A stretch of DNA of 64,000 nucleotides from Jonesiaceae bacterium BS-20 (GTDB lineage: Bacteria > Actinomycetota > Actinomycetes > Actinomycetales > Cellulomonadaceae). The position numbers and the translations under genes were made by a program. The notes beneath the pieces are model-generated. The model made no database searches, was not told the origin of the DNA, and worked only from the letters and a program-made list of their open reading frames with translations. Positions 35,106-44,269 of the stretch are shown here, piece after piece (within the stretch, counting starts at the first letter, position 1; every line of letters starts with the position of its first letter). The stretch covers positions 3,100,001 through 3,164,000 of the forward strand of contig CP146203.1 of the NCBI GenBank assembly GCA_039995105.1, read 5' to 3'.

Positions 35106-38100
35106 TTAAGCCTTCAAACGCCTATTGCGAGTGAGCTGCAGAGCGCCGCCGAGACCCAAGAGGGTCGCAGCGCCAAGGGCGTAGAACAGAGCATCATCCG
35201 CACCGGTCTTTGCAAGATCCGGACCTACCGGTTGTTTCTCCACGGTCACGGTCTGTTCCTTGTCGTTAATGTCCTCGTGAACTGCTTGGAGAACGCCACC
35301 CGCGTCATAGAGCCGTTCAAAGGCGACGAGAGTCTTGCCGGCGTACCCCTTTGGAACCTTGAAGGTGACCTTGACGGTTCCATCAACGCTCTCAGCAGTG
35401 AAGGTTGTCTGTCCCTTGATACCGGTTCCCTTACCCGTTGCCTTGTCCATAAGTTCACCGGTTACGGTGTACTTTTGGCCAATGGTTAGGCCGGTATACG
35501 TTACGTGGTCGACAACAGTGCCACCGTTCCAGGCGATGACCTTGTCACCGTCTGCCTGATCGGACGCTTTAGTCTTCAACGTAGGCTGCTCATTAACCTT
35601 GACGGTCTGTTCTTCATCTTCGATGTCCTCGTGTGAGGCAACGATCTTCCCGTCCACGTTGTACAGCTTTTCAAAGACCACCAGGGTGTCTCCTGCGAAG
35701 CCTTCAGGAACGATGAACTCGACGGCGATGGTGCCATCGCGTTCTTCTGCCGTGAAGGTGGTTTCACCTAGAATGCCGGTACCTTCGCCGGTTGCCTTGT
35801 CCATGAGTTCACCCGTAACCGTGTACTCATCGCCGATAATTAGACCGGTGTAGGTTACTTGGTCGGTGATTGTTCCACCGGTCCAGTGTAGGAACTTGTC
35901 CCCGTCAGCTTGGTCAGTGGCTTTAGTGCCTAGGGTTGGGGCATCTTCGACTACGACTGTTTGGTCTTCGTCTTCGATGTCCTCGTGGGTGGCAACGATC
36001 TTGCCGTTGACGTCATAGAGCTTTTCAAAGACTACGAGGGTGTCGCCTGCGAAGCCTTCAGGGATAACAAACTCGACGGCGATGGTGCCGTCGCGTTCTT
36101 CTGCCGTGAAGGTGGTTTCTCCGAAGACGCCGGTGCCCTCTCCGGTTTCCTTGTCCATGAGTTCACCCTTGACGGTGTACTCGGTACCTACATCGAGGTT
36201 GGTGTAGCGGACCTGGTCAATAACTACGCCACCATCCCAAGGAATGATCTTGTCACCATCAGCTTGGTCGGTAGCGCTGGTTCCCAGGGTTGGGGCATCT
36301 TCGACTACGACCGTTTGGTCTTCGTCTTCGATGTCCTCGTGTGAGGCAACGATCTTCCCGTCAACGTTGTACAGCTTTTCAAATACAACGAGGGTGTCTC
36401 CTGCGAAGCCTTCAGGAACGATGAACTCGACGGCGATGGTGCCATCGCGTTCTTCTGCCGTGAAGGTGGTTTCACCTAGAATGCCGGTTCCCTCGCCGGT
36501 TGCCTTGTCCATGAGTTCACCCGTAACCGTGTACTCATCGCCGATGATTAGACCGGTGTAGGTTACTTGGTCGGTGATTGTTCCACCGGTCCAGTGTAGG
36601 AACTTGTCCCCGTCAGCTTGGTCAGTGGCTTTAGTACCAAGGGTTGGGGCATCTTCGACTACGACTGTTTGGTCTTCGTCTTCGATGTCCTCGTGGGTGG
36701 CAACGATCTTGCCGTTGACGTCATAGAGCTTTTCAAAGACTACGAGGGTGTCGCCTGCGAAACCTGCTGGAACGGTGAACTCTACGTTCACGGTGCCGTC
36801 GCGTTCTTCTGGGGTGAAAATGGTTTCACCCAGAATGCCGGTTCCCTCGCCGGTTGCCTTGTCCATGAGTTCACCCTTGACGGTGTACTCCTTACCTACG
36901 TCAAGGTTGGTGTAGCGGACCTGGTCAATAACTACGCCGCCATCCCAAGCGATGAACTTGTCTTCATCGGACTGGTCGTATGCGCTGGTGCCCAGGGTTG
37001 GGGCTTCTTCAACGACGACTGTTTGGTCTTCGTCTTCGATGTCCTCGTGGGTGGCAACGATCTTGCCGTTGACGTCATAGAGCTTTTCAAAGACTACGAG
37101 GGTGTCGCCTGCGAAACCTGCTGGAACGGTGAACTCTACGTTCACGGTGCCGTCGCGTTCTTCTGGGGTGAAAATGGTTTCACCCAGAATGCCGGTTCCC
37201 TCGCCGGTTGCCTTGTCCATGAGTTCACCCTTGACGGTGTACTCCTTACCTACGTCCAAATTGGTGTAGGCAACGACGTCAACGATGGTGCCGCCATTCC
37301 AGTGCAGGATCTTGTCACCGTCTGCCTGGTCGGTTGCGCTGGTGCCCAGGGTGGGTGCTTCTTCAACGACGACGGTTTGGTCTTCGTCTTCGATGTCCTC
37401 GTGTGAGGCAACAAACTCACCCTCGGCATCGTAAAGCTTTTCGAAGACCACCAGGGTTTTCCCGTCATGGCCGGCTGGAACGGTGAACGTTACCTCAACG
37501 GTGCCGTCAGCAGTTGTTGGAGTAAACGTCTTAGAGCCGGTGATTCCGGTGCCTTGAGCGGTTGCCTTGTCCATGAGCTCACCGGTGACGGTGTACTCCT
37601 GACCGGGTTCAAGTCCCTTGTAGCTCACCACGTCAACAATGGTGCCGCCATTCCAGTGCAGGATCTTGTCGCCGTCTGCCTGGTCGGTTGCGCTGGTGCC
37701 CAACTCAATGGAAGTACCCGTGAAGTCAACGGAAGCACTGACCTTGTTCTTACTGACCAGAATCATGTTCTGGGGCTTGTTTCCGCTCCACTTCAGAGGT
37801 TCTTTCATTTGGACGGTGGTTGCCGGTGAGATGCGGCTTGCGGTTACCGTGGCCTCCGCGTCAGTAACGGTAACAATGGCTGAGAACTCGCCCTGTGCAT
37901 TGGTGGTTACCCGGGTGGAACTCAAGGTGCCGCCGGTGACCGAAAGATCAACAGCGTGGTTTGAAATAGCGCGCGAGTCACTTGCACGTTTGAGGGCTCC
38001 GGTGACCGTTGCGGTTTCACCAATCTTGACCTCAGAAATATCTGAGGTCAGCGTGATGGCCCACTCACCCCGGTACTGTGCCGCATCCGCAATGAGCTTG

Positions 38101-38627
38101 TCATAGACAGGTCGCACTTGACGAGGGTCCTGGCCGGTACCTACCGGATCTCTTCCCAAGTCAAAATGAGTGAGCGCCATGTTTGGGTCGTAGAAAGCTA
38201 TTCCTTTGGCGTTGGTCCAGTGGTGGACAATGACAGACACGGCGGCGGCGTGGGTGTCAGCATTGTGGCCAACTTCACCAAGAACAAGGTCAGAGGCATA
38301 AGAAATGATGTAGGCCAGCTCTTGCATTTTGTCAGGGGTAAGGTCACCACCTTGGTTGTTCTTTAGTAGTGTTGGGCTGCTCCACTGCGTTCCGTACTTT
38401 GGCTCTGGCTGCCACACCGAGGCGCACCAAGCTTCTTCGCCGGTGTCGGGCATCCGGTAGGTGCCCTCCCAGTTTGGTATGCCATTGCCGCCGGGCCACA
38501 AAAACCCGCGAACTTCACCGTTTGGTCCATCTGCTGCTTGGGCGGGAAGTGCTGAAATACCTATTCCTGCAGCTGAAACAAATGCTGCACTAATAACCGC
38601 TATTAAGCGGTTCAGTCTCTTTCTCAT
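35106..38627 (-). CDS. Cell-wall-anchored protein with seven VaFE (T-Q ester bond) repeats
   Basis: 1173 residues. A signal peptide ending near LPAQAA is followed by an N-terminal domain of ~150 residues (GTYRMPDTGEEAWCASVW), similar in outline to thioester-type adhesin heads but without an obvious matching Gln. An Ig-like domain (residues ~190-275) comes next. Residues 309-1134 hold seven 118-residue repeats of the VaFE type: LGTSATDQADGDK, YTVTGELMDKATG, TLVVFEKLYD and HEDIEDEDQTVVV. The Thr and Gln of each form an intramolecular ester bond in studied relatives. The C terminus has LAKTG (1138), a hydrophobic helix and RNRRLKA, a sortase signal. AGGGGA precedes the ATG. It is a stiff surface stalk or adhesin. 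Confidence 0.93.
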   Translation of the reverse strand: MRKRLNRLIAVISAAFVSAAGIGISALPAQAADGPNGEVRGFLWPGGNGIPNWEGTYRMPDTGEEAWCASVWQPEPKYGTQWSSPTLLKNNQGGDLTPDKMQELAYIISYASDLVLGEVGHNADTHAAAVSVIVHHWTNAKGIAFYDPNMALTHFDLGRDPVGTGQDPRQVRPVYDKLIADAAQYRGEWAITLTSDISEVKIGETATVTGALKRASDSRAISNHAVDLSVTGGTLSSTRVTTNAQGEFSAIVTVTDAEATVTASRISPATTVQMKEPLKWSGNKPQNMILVSKNKVSASVDFTGTSIELGTSATDQADGDKILHWNGGTIVDVVSYKGLEPGQEYTVTGELMDKATAQGTGITGSKTFTPTTADGTVEVTFTVPAGHDGKTLVVFEKLYDAEGEFVASHEDIEDEDQTVVVEEAPTLGTSATDQADGDKILHWNGGTIVDVVAYTNLDVGKEYTVKGELMDKATGEGTGILGETIFTPEERDGTVNVEFTVPAGFAGDTLVVFEKLYDVNGKIVATHEDIEDEDQTVVVEEAPTLGTSAYDQSDEDKFIAWDGGVVIDQVRYTNLDVGKEYTVKGELMDKATGEGTGILGETIFTPEERDGTVNVEFTVPAGFAGDTLVVFEKLYDVNGKIVATHEDIEDEDQTVVVEDAPTLGTKATDQADGDKFLHWTGGTITDQVTYTGLIIGDEYTVTGELMDKATGEGTGILGETTFTAEERDGTIAVEFIVPEGFAGDTLVVFEKLYNVDGKIVASHEDIEDEDQTVVVEDAPTLGTSATDQADGDKIIPWDGGVVIDQVRYTNLDVGTEYTVKGELMDKETGEGTGVFGETTFTAEERDGTIAVEFVIPEGFAGDTLVVFEKLYDVNGKIVATHEDIEDEDQTVVVEDAPTLGTKATDQADGDKFLHWTGGTITDQVTYTGLIIGDEYTVTGELMDKATGEGTGILGETTFTAEERDGTIAVEFIVPEGFAGDTLVVFEKLYNVDGKIVASHEDIEDEEQTVKVNEQPTLKTKASDQADGDKVIAWNGGTVVDHVTYTGLTIGQKYTVTGELMDKATGKGTGIKGQTTFTAESVDGTVKVTFKVPKGYAGKTLVAFERLYDAGGVLQAVHEDINDKEQTVTVEKQPVGPDLAKTGADDALFYALGAATLLGLGGALQLTRNRRLKA
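35226..37703 (-). repeat. Seven 354-bp tandem coding repeats
   Basis: Units of 354 bp encode the VaFE repeats. Units 4 (36288-36641) and 6 (35580-35933) are nearly identical in DNA and encode the same protein until the last ~10 residues. Units 2 and 3 are identical over most of their second two-thirds. This alternating pattern indicates recent duplication or gene conversion. Open frames on the opposite strand here are by-products of the repeats. Confidence 0.9.
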
Positions 38628-39063
38628 TATTCCCCTAGAAATTCAGTTTTCTCTCAGTTAGCCGTCTATGGCCCCTGCGTAACGTCACCATAGTTGAGAG
38701 GAAATTGTTCGGGAAGAGGAAATGTAAAGGACGAGCGGGTGAAGTTTTGTCTTAATAAAAAAACGAGACCTCACTCATCCGGGGAAGTGAGAATGGCTAT
38801 AAGGCGCCAATTCAACGCTGACCAGTAGGTTTGTATCTTGGAAGGAGCAATTTAAGTTGGCCGCAAGACATGCGCATCTTTTTCGACACGCTACGCACCG
38901 TATCCGGGTGAAATGCAAATTGTGCCTTGGTTTTGAGACCGCCAGTCTCAGGTGCTGGTTGTTTAGCTCTGGTGGAACAGGGCCGCAGCATGGGTTTTTA
39001 GAAAAAGAAACTTCTAGTCCAAAGGGAAAGCCTTGGGCCTCAGGTCAGCGGCATAGCAGCGCA
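38628..39063. other. 436-nt gene-poor gap upstream of the VaFE gene
   Basis: This gap holds the VaFE upstream region and the end of the MarR-like gene. Visible structures are a CTCACT..AGTGAG stem near 38771-38792 and TGAGAC-CGCCA-GTCTCA near 38934-38950. A 75-codon plus-strand frame from TTG 38857 has GGAAGGAG upstream, but its Cys/His/Arg/Ser-rich translation resembles no protein I know. I cannot identify an RNA gene. Confidence 0.4.
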
Positions 39064-39597
39064 TCAGAGATTCATTTGACCTGAGTCAATCGTGTTCATG
39101 ATCTGTTGGGCATGAATGACCGCTTGGTTCAAGAGATGTAGCAGTTGTTGAGTCTCTGCTTCAGAAGAGTGGTGCAAGAGAGCATCCATGGCGCGGAACT
39201 TTACGGCTTCCGCCTGCCCCAGTGCGGCGTAACCGGCCTCGGTCAGGCCCGCTTCGATGACGCGCTCCCCAATCCGCTCGGCGATGTAGACCAACCCCTT
39301 AACCTCGAGAGTTTCAAGGGTCAAGGTGACGACCTTTGCGTCAAGGCCAATCCGTCGCCCAATATGACGTGGATGAGTGACGTCATTTTCTAAGGCTTGC
39401 AGTATTTGAAAGTGCGAGAGCTTCAATGAGGTGAACTGCTCTACGCCGTGCATAATGCCATCGCTTAAAGCTCGCAACTGATCAATTCGGTTGAGGATGT
39501 CGACCGTATTATTGACGTTGTTCGTGGTGGGGATGGCAGCTAAGTCTCGTCTTTGTGCCATTACTAAAGCGGTGGTCGGGGTGTCAGAAGCATTCAT
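39064..39597 (-). CDS. MarR-like winged-helix regulator
   Basis: 177 residues from ATG 39597 (a TTG at 39615 is possible). A MarR fold is suggested by TSLKLSHFQILQALENDVTHPRHIG (in part), recognition helix LDAKVVTLTLETLEVKGLVY, the short wing ERIGERVIEAGLTEAGY, and C-terminal dimer helices. The wing is degenerate compared with classical MarR. Ligand and targets are unknown; the VaFE gene downstream on the same strand and the divergent malY-like gene are candidates. Confidence 0.75.
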   Translation of the reverse strand: MNASDTPTTALVMAQRRDLAAIPTTNNVNNTVDILNRIDQLRALSDGIMHGVEQFTSLKLSHFQILQALENDVTHPRHIGRRIGLDAKVVTLTLETLEVKGLVYIAERIGERVIEAGLTEAGYAALGQAEAVKFRAMDALLHHSSEAETQQLLHLLNQAVIHAQQIMNTIDSGQMNL

Positions 39598-39695
39598 GGG
39601 CTCAAACCAATCCAATACGAGGTGCCTACACTCAGGTTAACGCTATGGGCGTTAGCAAAGTTCCAAAACCTGTCCTTCTAGGTTAGTTTCGAAGT

Positions 39696-40940
39696 ATGAC
39701 TTCTGCAGCCGGTAATCCCTTTAACACCTTGTCTTTGGCCCAACTGCGTACCCGCACGTCGGTCAAGTGGGCAACGCACGGGCCGGACGTCTTGCCCCTT
39801 TGGGTAGCAGAGATGGATGTCCTGCCAGACCCGGTCATTGCCAACGCCGTGGCCCAAGCCCTCGCGGTAGGGGACACGGGCTACCCAGCCTCCTTCACCA
39901 CGCACCCAAAAATCGAACTCAGCCAGGCATCGTCAGACTATGACTACCGGACCCTACCCTGCTACGCGCACGCGCTGGCCGATTTTTCCCGTGAACGCTG
40001 GGGCTGGGACTTCAAAGACACTTCCAGCCGCCCGGTCAGCGATGTCATGTACGGTATTTTCCACCTGGTGCGCACCCTCGCCAACGGGGGCACCGTTGTT
40101 GTGAGCGACCCCGTTTACCCGCCATTCACCGCCTACAGTGCTTACGCTGGGGCAACGGTTCGCGCCGCCCGCCTAAGCGCCCAGGGTCGCCTCGACTTTG
40201 ACGAGTTGGACCGGGCGTTTGTTGGAGCCAACGTGTTTATCCTGTGCAACCCGCAAAACCCTTCCGGGGTGCCACACACGCGCGAAGAGTTGACCCAGCT
40301 GCTGGCGTTGGCCAACAAGCACGGGGTGCGGATCATCTCCGATGAGGTGCACGCACCCCTGACCTCACCCGCGGCCGCGCGAGCGTTGGGCCGCGATCCG
40401 TTTACCCCGTTACTCTCGCTTCCCGGAGCGGAGCGATCGTTCACGGTAACCTCAGCCGCCAAGGGCTGGAACCTCGCGGGCTTTAAAGCCGCCCTGATCA
40501 TTGCCGGGGATGACGCGGTTGCAGACTTTGACAACATGTTTGCCCACGCTCCTGATTCTGCAAGTCACCTCTCGGTGATAGCCCACACCGCCGCAATCAT
40601 GTGGGCGCGCCCGTGGCTGGATTCCATCCGCGAGGGACTCGATGAGAACCGGGCATACTTTGAAACCAAGTTGGGCCAACTGATCCCTACGGCAAAGGCA
40701 CTCCCGGCATCGGCAACCTACCTGTCCTGGGTGGACTTCTCTGGAGTCACCACCGCTAGTGGAAAGTCGCTCGGGGAAGACCCCGCGGCGTTCTTCCTTG
40801 CCGAGGCCAAGGTAGCCATCAACTCGGGGCCTTCTTTTGGCTCCACGGGTGTCCAGCATGCCCGGATCAATATTGGTACCAGCCATGAGGTCATTGACCT
40901 TGCGCTGACCCAGATGGCTGCAGCGCTGGCACAAAACTAG
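39696..40940 (+). CDS. MalY/PatB family PLP-dependent C-S lyase
   Basis: 414 residues. The N terminus VKWATHGPDVLPLWVAEMDV is the MalY/PatB signature. IILCNPQNPSGVPHTREEL-type sequence (FILCNPQNPSGVPH), ISDEVHAPL, and the PLP lysine in TSAAKGWNLAGFKAA follow. Such enzymes cleave cystathionine or cysteine conjugates to a thiol, pyruvate and ammonia; some act as aminotransferases. It stands alone, divergent from the MarR-like gene, and may be regulated by it. Confidence 0.9.
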   Translation: MTSAAGNPFNTLSLAQLRTRTSVKWATHGPDVLPLWVAEMDVLPDPVIANAVAQALAVGDTGYPASFTTHPKIELSQASSDYDYRTLPCYAHALADFSRERWGWDFKDTSSRPVSDVMYGIFHLVRTLANGGTVVVSDPVYPPFTAYSAYAGATVRAARLSAQGRLDFDELDRAFVGANVFILCNPQNPSGVPHTREELTQLLALANKHGVRIISDEVHAPLTSPAAARALGRDPFTPLLSLPGAERSFTVTSAAKGWNLAGFKAALIIAGDDAVADFDNMFAHAPDSASHLSVIAHTAAIMWARPWLDSIREGLDENRAYFETKLGQLIPTAKALPASATYLSWVDFSGVTTASGKSLGEDPAAFFLAEAKVAINSGPSFGSTGVQHARINIGTSHEVIDLALTQMAAALAQN

Positions 40941-41088
40941 GCTCAGGGTGCGCAGCTAGAGAGGTACGCACCCGCCTCACTTCCCTCGTACTTTAAGATT
41001 CCTTTCACCCCTCGTTGCTATGGTCATGCCTATGTGGTGGGACAGTTCTATGCTCATGACGGGCAAGACCAATCTTCGAGGGGGAAGA

Positions 41089-42273
41089 ATGTCTAGAATT
41101 TTGAGAAGTAAGCGATTGACGCTCGTGGCCCTGGGTGGAGCCTTGGCGCTCATGATGACGGCGGTTGCCGGGCCAGGGGCTTTGGCCGCACCAGATGACG
41201 CCCTGGTAGTCGGAGATGTTGCGATTAAGAACCAGGTAGACCTACACATCAGTGAGTACGATGCCGGGATAACTTTCTCGGTTCACTTACAGTGTGAGCA
41301 TCCTGAATCCGGGTATTTGGATGATGCCTACTGGAGTTTCAGAGACGGTCAATGGGGATCGCTCAATGATGTTCCCCAAGGAGCCCAATGCACTATCACC
41401 GTACGGGATGACAACTTGCCAGATATTTATGAGGCAGGGTCGCAATGGGTTGACCCGGAATTTTCCTCATCTGATTTGGTTCTAATGCCCAACGGCTATA
41501 CCGCCACTTTTGAAGCGGATTTCCCTCCGGCTGATGCTGATAATGAGGTGATTGTTACCATAATTTACCGTGCCCAGGCAGATGACCCGTTGGACCCTAC
41601 GCTGTACGGGGACCTTACGTTTACCAAGATCTTTGATACTCCTAGTGAGGAAATCAATGGAGAAGACACAGCCAGGTTTGAGCTTCGTTGCATTCATGAA
41701 GAGCTGAGCTTTGACAAAGTCTGGACTGGTGGTTGGGAACTCTATGATGGCGATACAGGAACCGCACGTGGTATTCCAAGTGGGGCGATCTGCCACCTTG
41801 GAGAAGACCTAGAACAGTTGGCACAGGACTCTGGGGAGACCTGGGCGAATCCCACGTTCACTTCTGACCAGGTGGAATTTGAAGAATCTGGCACGGGAGT
41901 TTACTTTGAGTTCCCATCTGCCGAGCGGCCTATGGTGCACTTTGATGTGGTGAACTCCTTTGTCACGGAGGATGACGGTGCAACCGATGAGCCAGGAGAC
42001 GGTGAGGAGCCCGGAGATGGCGACGGTGCCACAGATGGATCAGAAGGCGATGACGGAACCGAAGTAACAGACGGCACTGACGGTGAAGAAGACAATGACA
42101 ATGCTGATGAGACCGATGAGGAAGAAACCACGGTTACCAAGGATCCAAAGGCAACCAAGAAGGAACTAGCCAAGACTGGCGCCTCGGTGGGCCCATTGCT
42201 CTGGATCGGGGGAGGCCTCCTAGCGGTAGGAGTGGCCTTTATGGCATTGAAGTTCTTCCGGCGCACAAACTAG
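41089..42273 (+). CDS. LAKTG-anchored surface protein with two DUF5979-like domains
   Basis: 394 residues from ATG 41089, preceded by GAGGGGG. A signal peptide (LTLVALGGALALMMTAVAG) precedes two related beta-rich domains of ~110 residues, each with paired cysteines and closing near WVDPEFSSSDLVL and WANPTFTSDQVEF. The second starts DLTFTKIFDTP, resembling DUF5979. A ~75-residue Asp/Glu/Gly/Thr linker follows, then LAKTG, a membrane helix and FRRTN, a class E-type sortase signal. Function unknown, probably a wall-anchored matrix or pilin-associated protein. No sortase lies in the window. Confidence 0.85.
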   Translation: MSRILRSKRLTLVALGGALALMMTAVAGPGALAAPDDALVVGDVAIKNQVDLHISEYDAGITFSVHLQCEHPESGYLDDAYWSFRDGQWGSLNDVPQGAQCTITVRDDNLPDIYEAGSQWVDPEFSSSDLVLMPNGYTATFEADFPPADADNEVIVTIIYRAQADDPLDPTLYGDLTFTKIFDTPSEEINGEDTARFELRCIHEELSFDKVWTGGWELYDGDTGTARGIPSGAICHLGEDLEQLAQDSGETWANPTFTSDQVEFEESGTGVYFEFPSAERPMVHFDVVNSFVTEDDGATDEPGDGEEPGDGDGATDGSEGDDGTEVTDGTDGEEDNDNADETDEEETTVTKDPKATKKELAKTGASVGPLLWIGGGLLAVGVAFMALKFFRRTN

Positions 42274-42314
42274 CGGTCACTTGCCCGTAAATTGCTTACC
42301 GCACTAAACCCCCG

Positions 42315-42352
42315 CAGCCGCTGGCCCCAACGCTTGTTGGGTCCGGCGGCTG
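42315..42352. terminator. Bidirectional hairpin terminator
   Basis: A 17-bp stem with two imperfect pairs (CAGCCGCTGGCCCCAAC with its near complement) and a GCTT loop lies between convergent genes. It is followed on the plus strand by TTGTTGTG. Confidence 0.7.
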
Positions 42353-42399
42353 TTGTTGTGTCCCGTGCTGGGCTCTGACTCGAAGTTGATTGGCCAAAC

Positions 42400-43533
42400 T
42401 CAGGTCGTAAATGATTTGGTGCTGCGGGTGACCTGAAACTTTGTGTTCTGAGCAATAATCTCGGTGGGTCCAACCGCCCGGCTCAGTGCGCCGCCGTACT
42501 TGAGCGGGGTGTTGAACACCGTCCACATTTCGCCGCCCGGGCGTAGCACCCGTGCGGCCTGTTCAAACATGGTGCGGGCGGTGTCGGTTTCCAAGGTGGT
42601 ACTCGCGTGAAACGGCGGGTTACACACCACCACGTCCGCGGACTGGCTGGGCAGCCCAGCAAGGGCATCGTTTTGGGTCACGACTACCCGGTCTGCGACC
42701 CCATTGAGTTGGGCGGTGAGCAAGGTGGACTGGACCGCGATCCGGGATAGGTCGCTTGCACGTACGCGGGCAACTTCGCGATGCCGCACTATATATGCGC
42801 TCAGCAGTCCGGTCCCGCAGCCGAGGTCCACAAAATCCACCGCCTCGGTGTAGTCGGCAAGGAGGTCAGGGATAGTCGCGATCAGGAGCCGGGTGCCAAT
42901 ATCGAGTTTGGTCCCCGCAAATACCCCGCCATACGCCCCTACGGCTAGGTCTATGTCAGCCAGCTGCGCGGTAACAGCGGGGGAGGCAACCGTTCCAGGT
43001 ACGGGATCCGAAGCGATGAGCACCCGTGATTTGAATTGCCCAAGGGAAGCCTGGACGCTGCCAAACGATTTGGCCAACGTGGTGGACTGGGCTGGAACCA
43101 GATACTTCTGCCGAGCGCCCGTAAGGAAAACCGCGCTAGGCCCAAGGTGCTGGGCCGCACTGGAAGCCAAACTTGCTAAGGCATCGAGAGATTTTGGCAG
43201 GCGCGCAACCACAATGTCGGTTCCCGTGAAGAGTTCCGGGGCGTAGAGCAAACCGGACGCCAGATCCGGCTGGCGGCGCGTGGCCAACCCAGCGTCATCC
43301 AGCAGGGCCTGGTGGTGCAACAGGTCGTTGTGCACCAAGAACGCAGCGGCAGGAGCCAAGAGTTTGAGCTCATGCAAAAATTGCGGGGACTGAGCATTGA
43401 CGATCGCGATGGTCAAAGCCGCGGACGTGTCTGGGCGCTGCTCAAGTTGCAGGGCAACCTGGGCCAGCAAAATACGGTCCACACCATCAAGATCGACCGG
43501 CGGCGCGGGCCGCAAACGTGATTCCAAAGCCAT
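42400..43533 (-). CDS. RsmC/RlmG-like rRNA guanine-N2 methyltransferase
   Basis: 377 residues. A degenerate N-terminal methyltransferase-like half (HNDLLHHQALLDDAGLATRR) is joined to a catalytic C-terminal half. The latter has SAM motif I VDFVDLGCGTGLLSAYI and motif IV VVCNPPFHAS, the NPPF signature of N2-guanine methylases. The two-half architecture is that of RsmC (16S G1207) and RlmG (23S G1835); which site it modifies cannot be told. ATG 43533. It is divergent from HU across 280 nt. Confidence 0.85.
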   Translation of the reverse strand: MALESRLRPAPPVDLDGVDRILLAQVALQLEQRPDTSAALTIAIVNAQSPQFLHELKLLAPAAAFLVHNDLLHHQALLDDAGLATRRQPDLASGLLYAPELFTGTDIVVARLPKSLDALASLASSAAQHLGPSAVFLTGARQKYLVPAQSTTLAKSFGSVQASLGQFKSRVLIASDPVPGTVASPAVTAQLADIDLAVGAYGGVFAGTKLDIGTRLLIATIPDLLADYTEAVDFVDLGCGTGLLSAYIVRHREVARVRASDLSRIAVQSTLLTAQLNGVADRVVVTQNDALAGLPSQSADVVVCNPPFHASTTLETDTARTMFEQAARVLRPGGEMWTVFNTPLKYGGALSRAVGPTEIIAQNTKFQVTRSTKSFTT

Positions 43534-43813
43534 GGTTCCAGTGTGCCAGTAGCGCGGTAAAACCCTGTAATCACATGAATTTTAAGTTGACCAAAAATTG
43601 GCCGAATACCTAGAGATTCACTCAAAAGTCGCCGTATGAGTCAGGAATCACCCCCAAAAAGGGCCAATTCTCAAAATTTCTTGTGAAAGTCGCTGGAAAT
43701 GACACCGAAACGGCTAATCATTCCTTACTGTAGTGCTGGAAGACCCGCCGCAATGGCTGGCAAGGTACGTCTAGGTTGCAACCCAAGAAGCCTAGACCTA
43801 AGAAGGGAACCTC

Positions 43814-44098
43814 ATGGCACTGAACCGTTCCGAACTCGTTTCGGCAATCGCTGCAAAGTCCGGCCTGACCAAGACCGATGCTGACTCAGCTCTTTCCGCT
43901 CTCCAGGCTGTTCTTATTGAGCAGCTCGAGAACGGTGAAGCTGTAAAGGTTACCGGTCTACTCTCAGTAGAGCGCGTAGAGCGTAAGGCACGCACCGGCC
44001 GTAACCCACGCACGGGTGAAGAGATCCAGATCCCAGCTGGCTTCGGTGTAAAGATCTCAGCAGGAAGCCTCCTGAAGAAGGCTGTAGCTGTTAAGTGA
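43814..44098 (+). CDS. hup: HU family DNA-binding protein
   Basis: 94 residues, the short form without the Lys/Ala tail seen in mycobacterial HupB. ALNRSELVSAIAAKSGLTKTDA is the dimerisation helix region and RTGRNPRTGEEIQIPAG the DNA-bending beta-arm. AGAAGGGAA precedes the ATG. The leader contains a TCTAGG..CCTAGA dyad just before the ribosome site. A major nucleoid protein followed by a strong terminator. Confidence 0.97.
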   Translation: MALNRSELVSAIAAKSGLTKTDADSALSALQAVLIEQLENGEAVKVTGLLSVERVERKARTGRNPRTGEEIQIPAGFGVKISAGSLLKKAVAVK

Positions 44099-44141
44099 TT
44101 TGATCCGCAACGCACGGTCCTTGTGACCAAACGTTCGCGGT

Positions 44142-44188
44142 AAAAGGGCGGCTTGCGTAACCTCTTGGTTACGCAAGCCGCCCTTTTC
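44142..44188 (+). terminator. Terminator after hup
   Basis: A perfect 21-bp stem (AAAAGGGCGGCTTGCGTAAC.. with its complement) around a TCTT loop, ending in TTTTC. It lies 44 nt after the stop. Confidence 0.9.
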
Positions 44189-44204
44189 ATTGGCCCCAAA
44201 GTCC

Positions 44205-44247
44205 GTTGAATGGCACCATAAATCCGGAGTTTATGGTGTCAATTGAC
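44205..44247 (-). terminator. Second hairpin, facing the flippase gene
   Basis: CACCATAAA and TTTATGGTG form a 9-bp perfect core around TCCGGAG, with partly paired flanks. It lies 23 nt beyond the stop of the minus-strand flippase gene and is probably its terminator. Confidence 0.5.
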
Positions 44248-44269
44248 GTAGTCGCGGGGGACGGAGGGG

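Noticed and set aside
36618-37406. 262-codon plus-strand open frame across the VaFE repeats, and similar ones at 35961-36344
   Set aside because: They repeat with the 354-bp unit and are antisense to a well-supported coding frame; the translation (VFVFDVLVGGNDLAV..) has no family features.
35226-37703. Regular repeats that could be mistaken for a CRISPR array
   Set aside because: The units are 354 bp, coding and adjacent, without spacers.
38628-39063. SRP RNA, tmRNA or tRNA gene in the 436-nt gap
   Set aside because: No cloverleaf, TTCGA-type T-loop or conserved SRP loop could be found.
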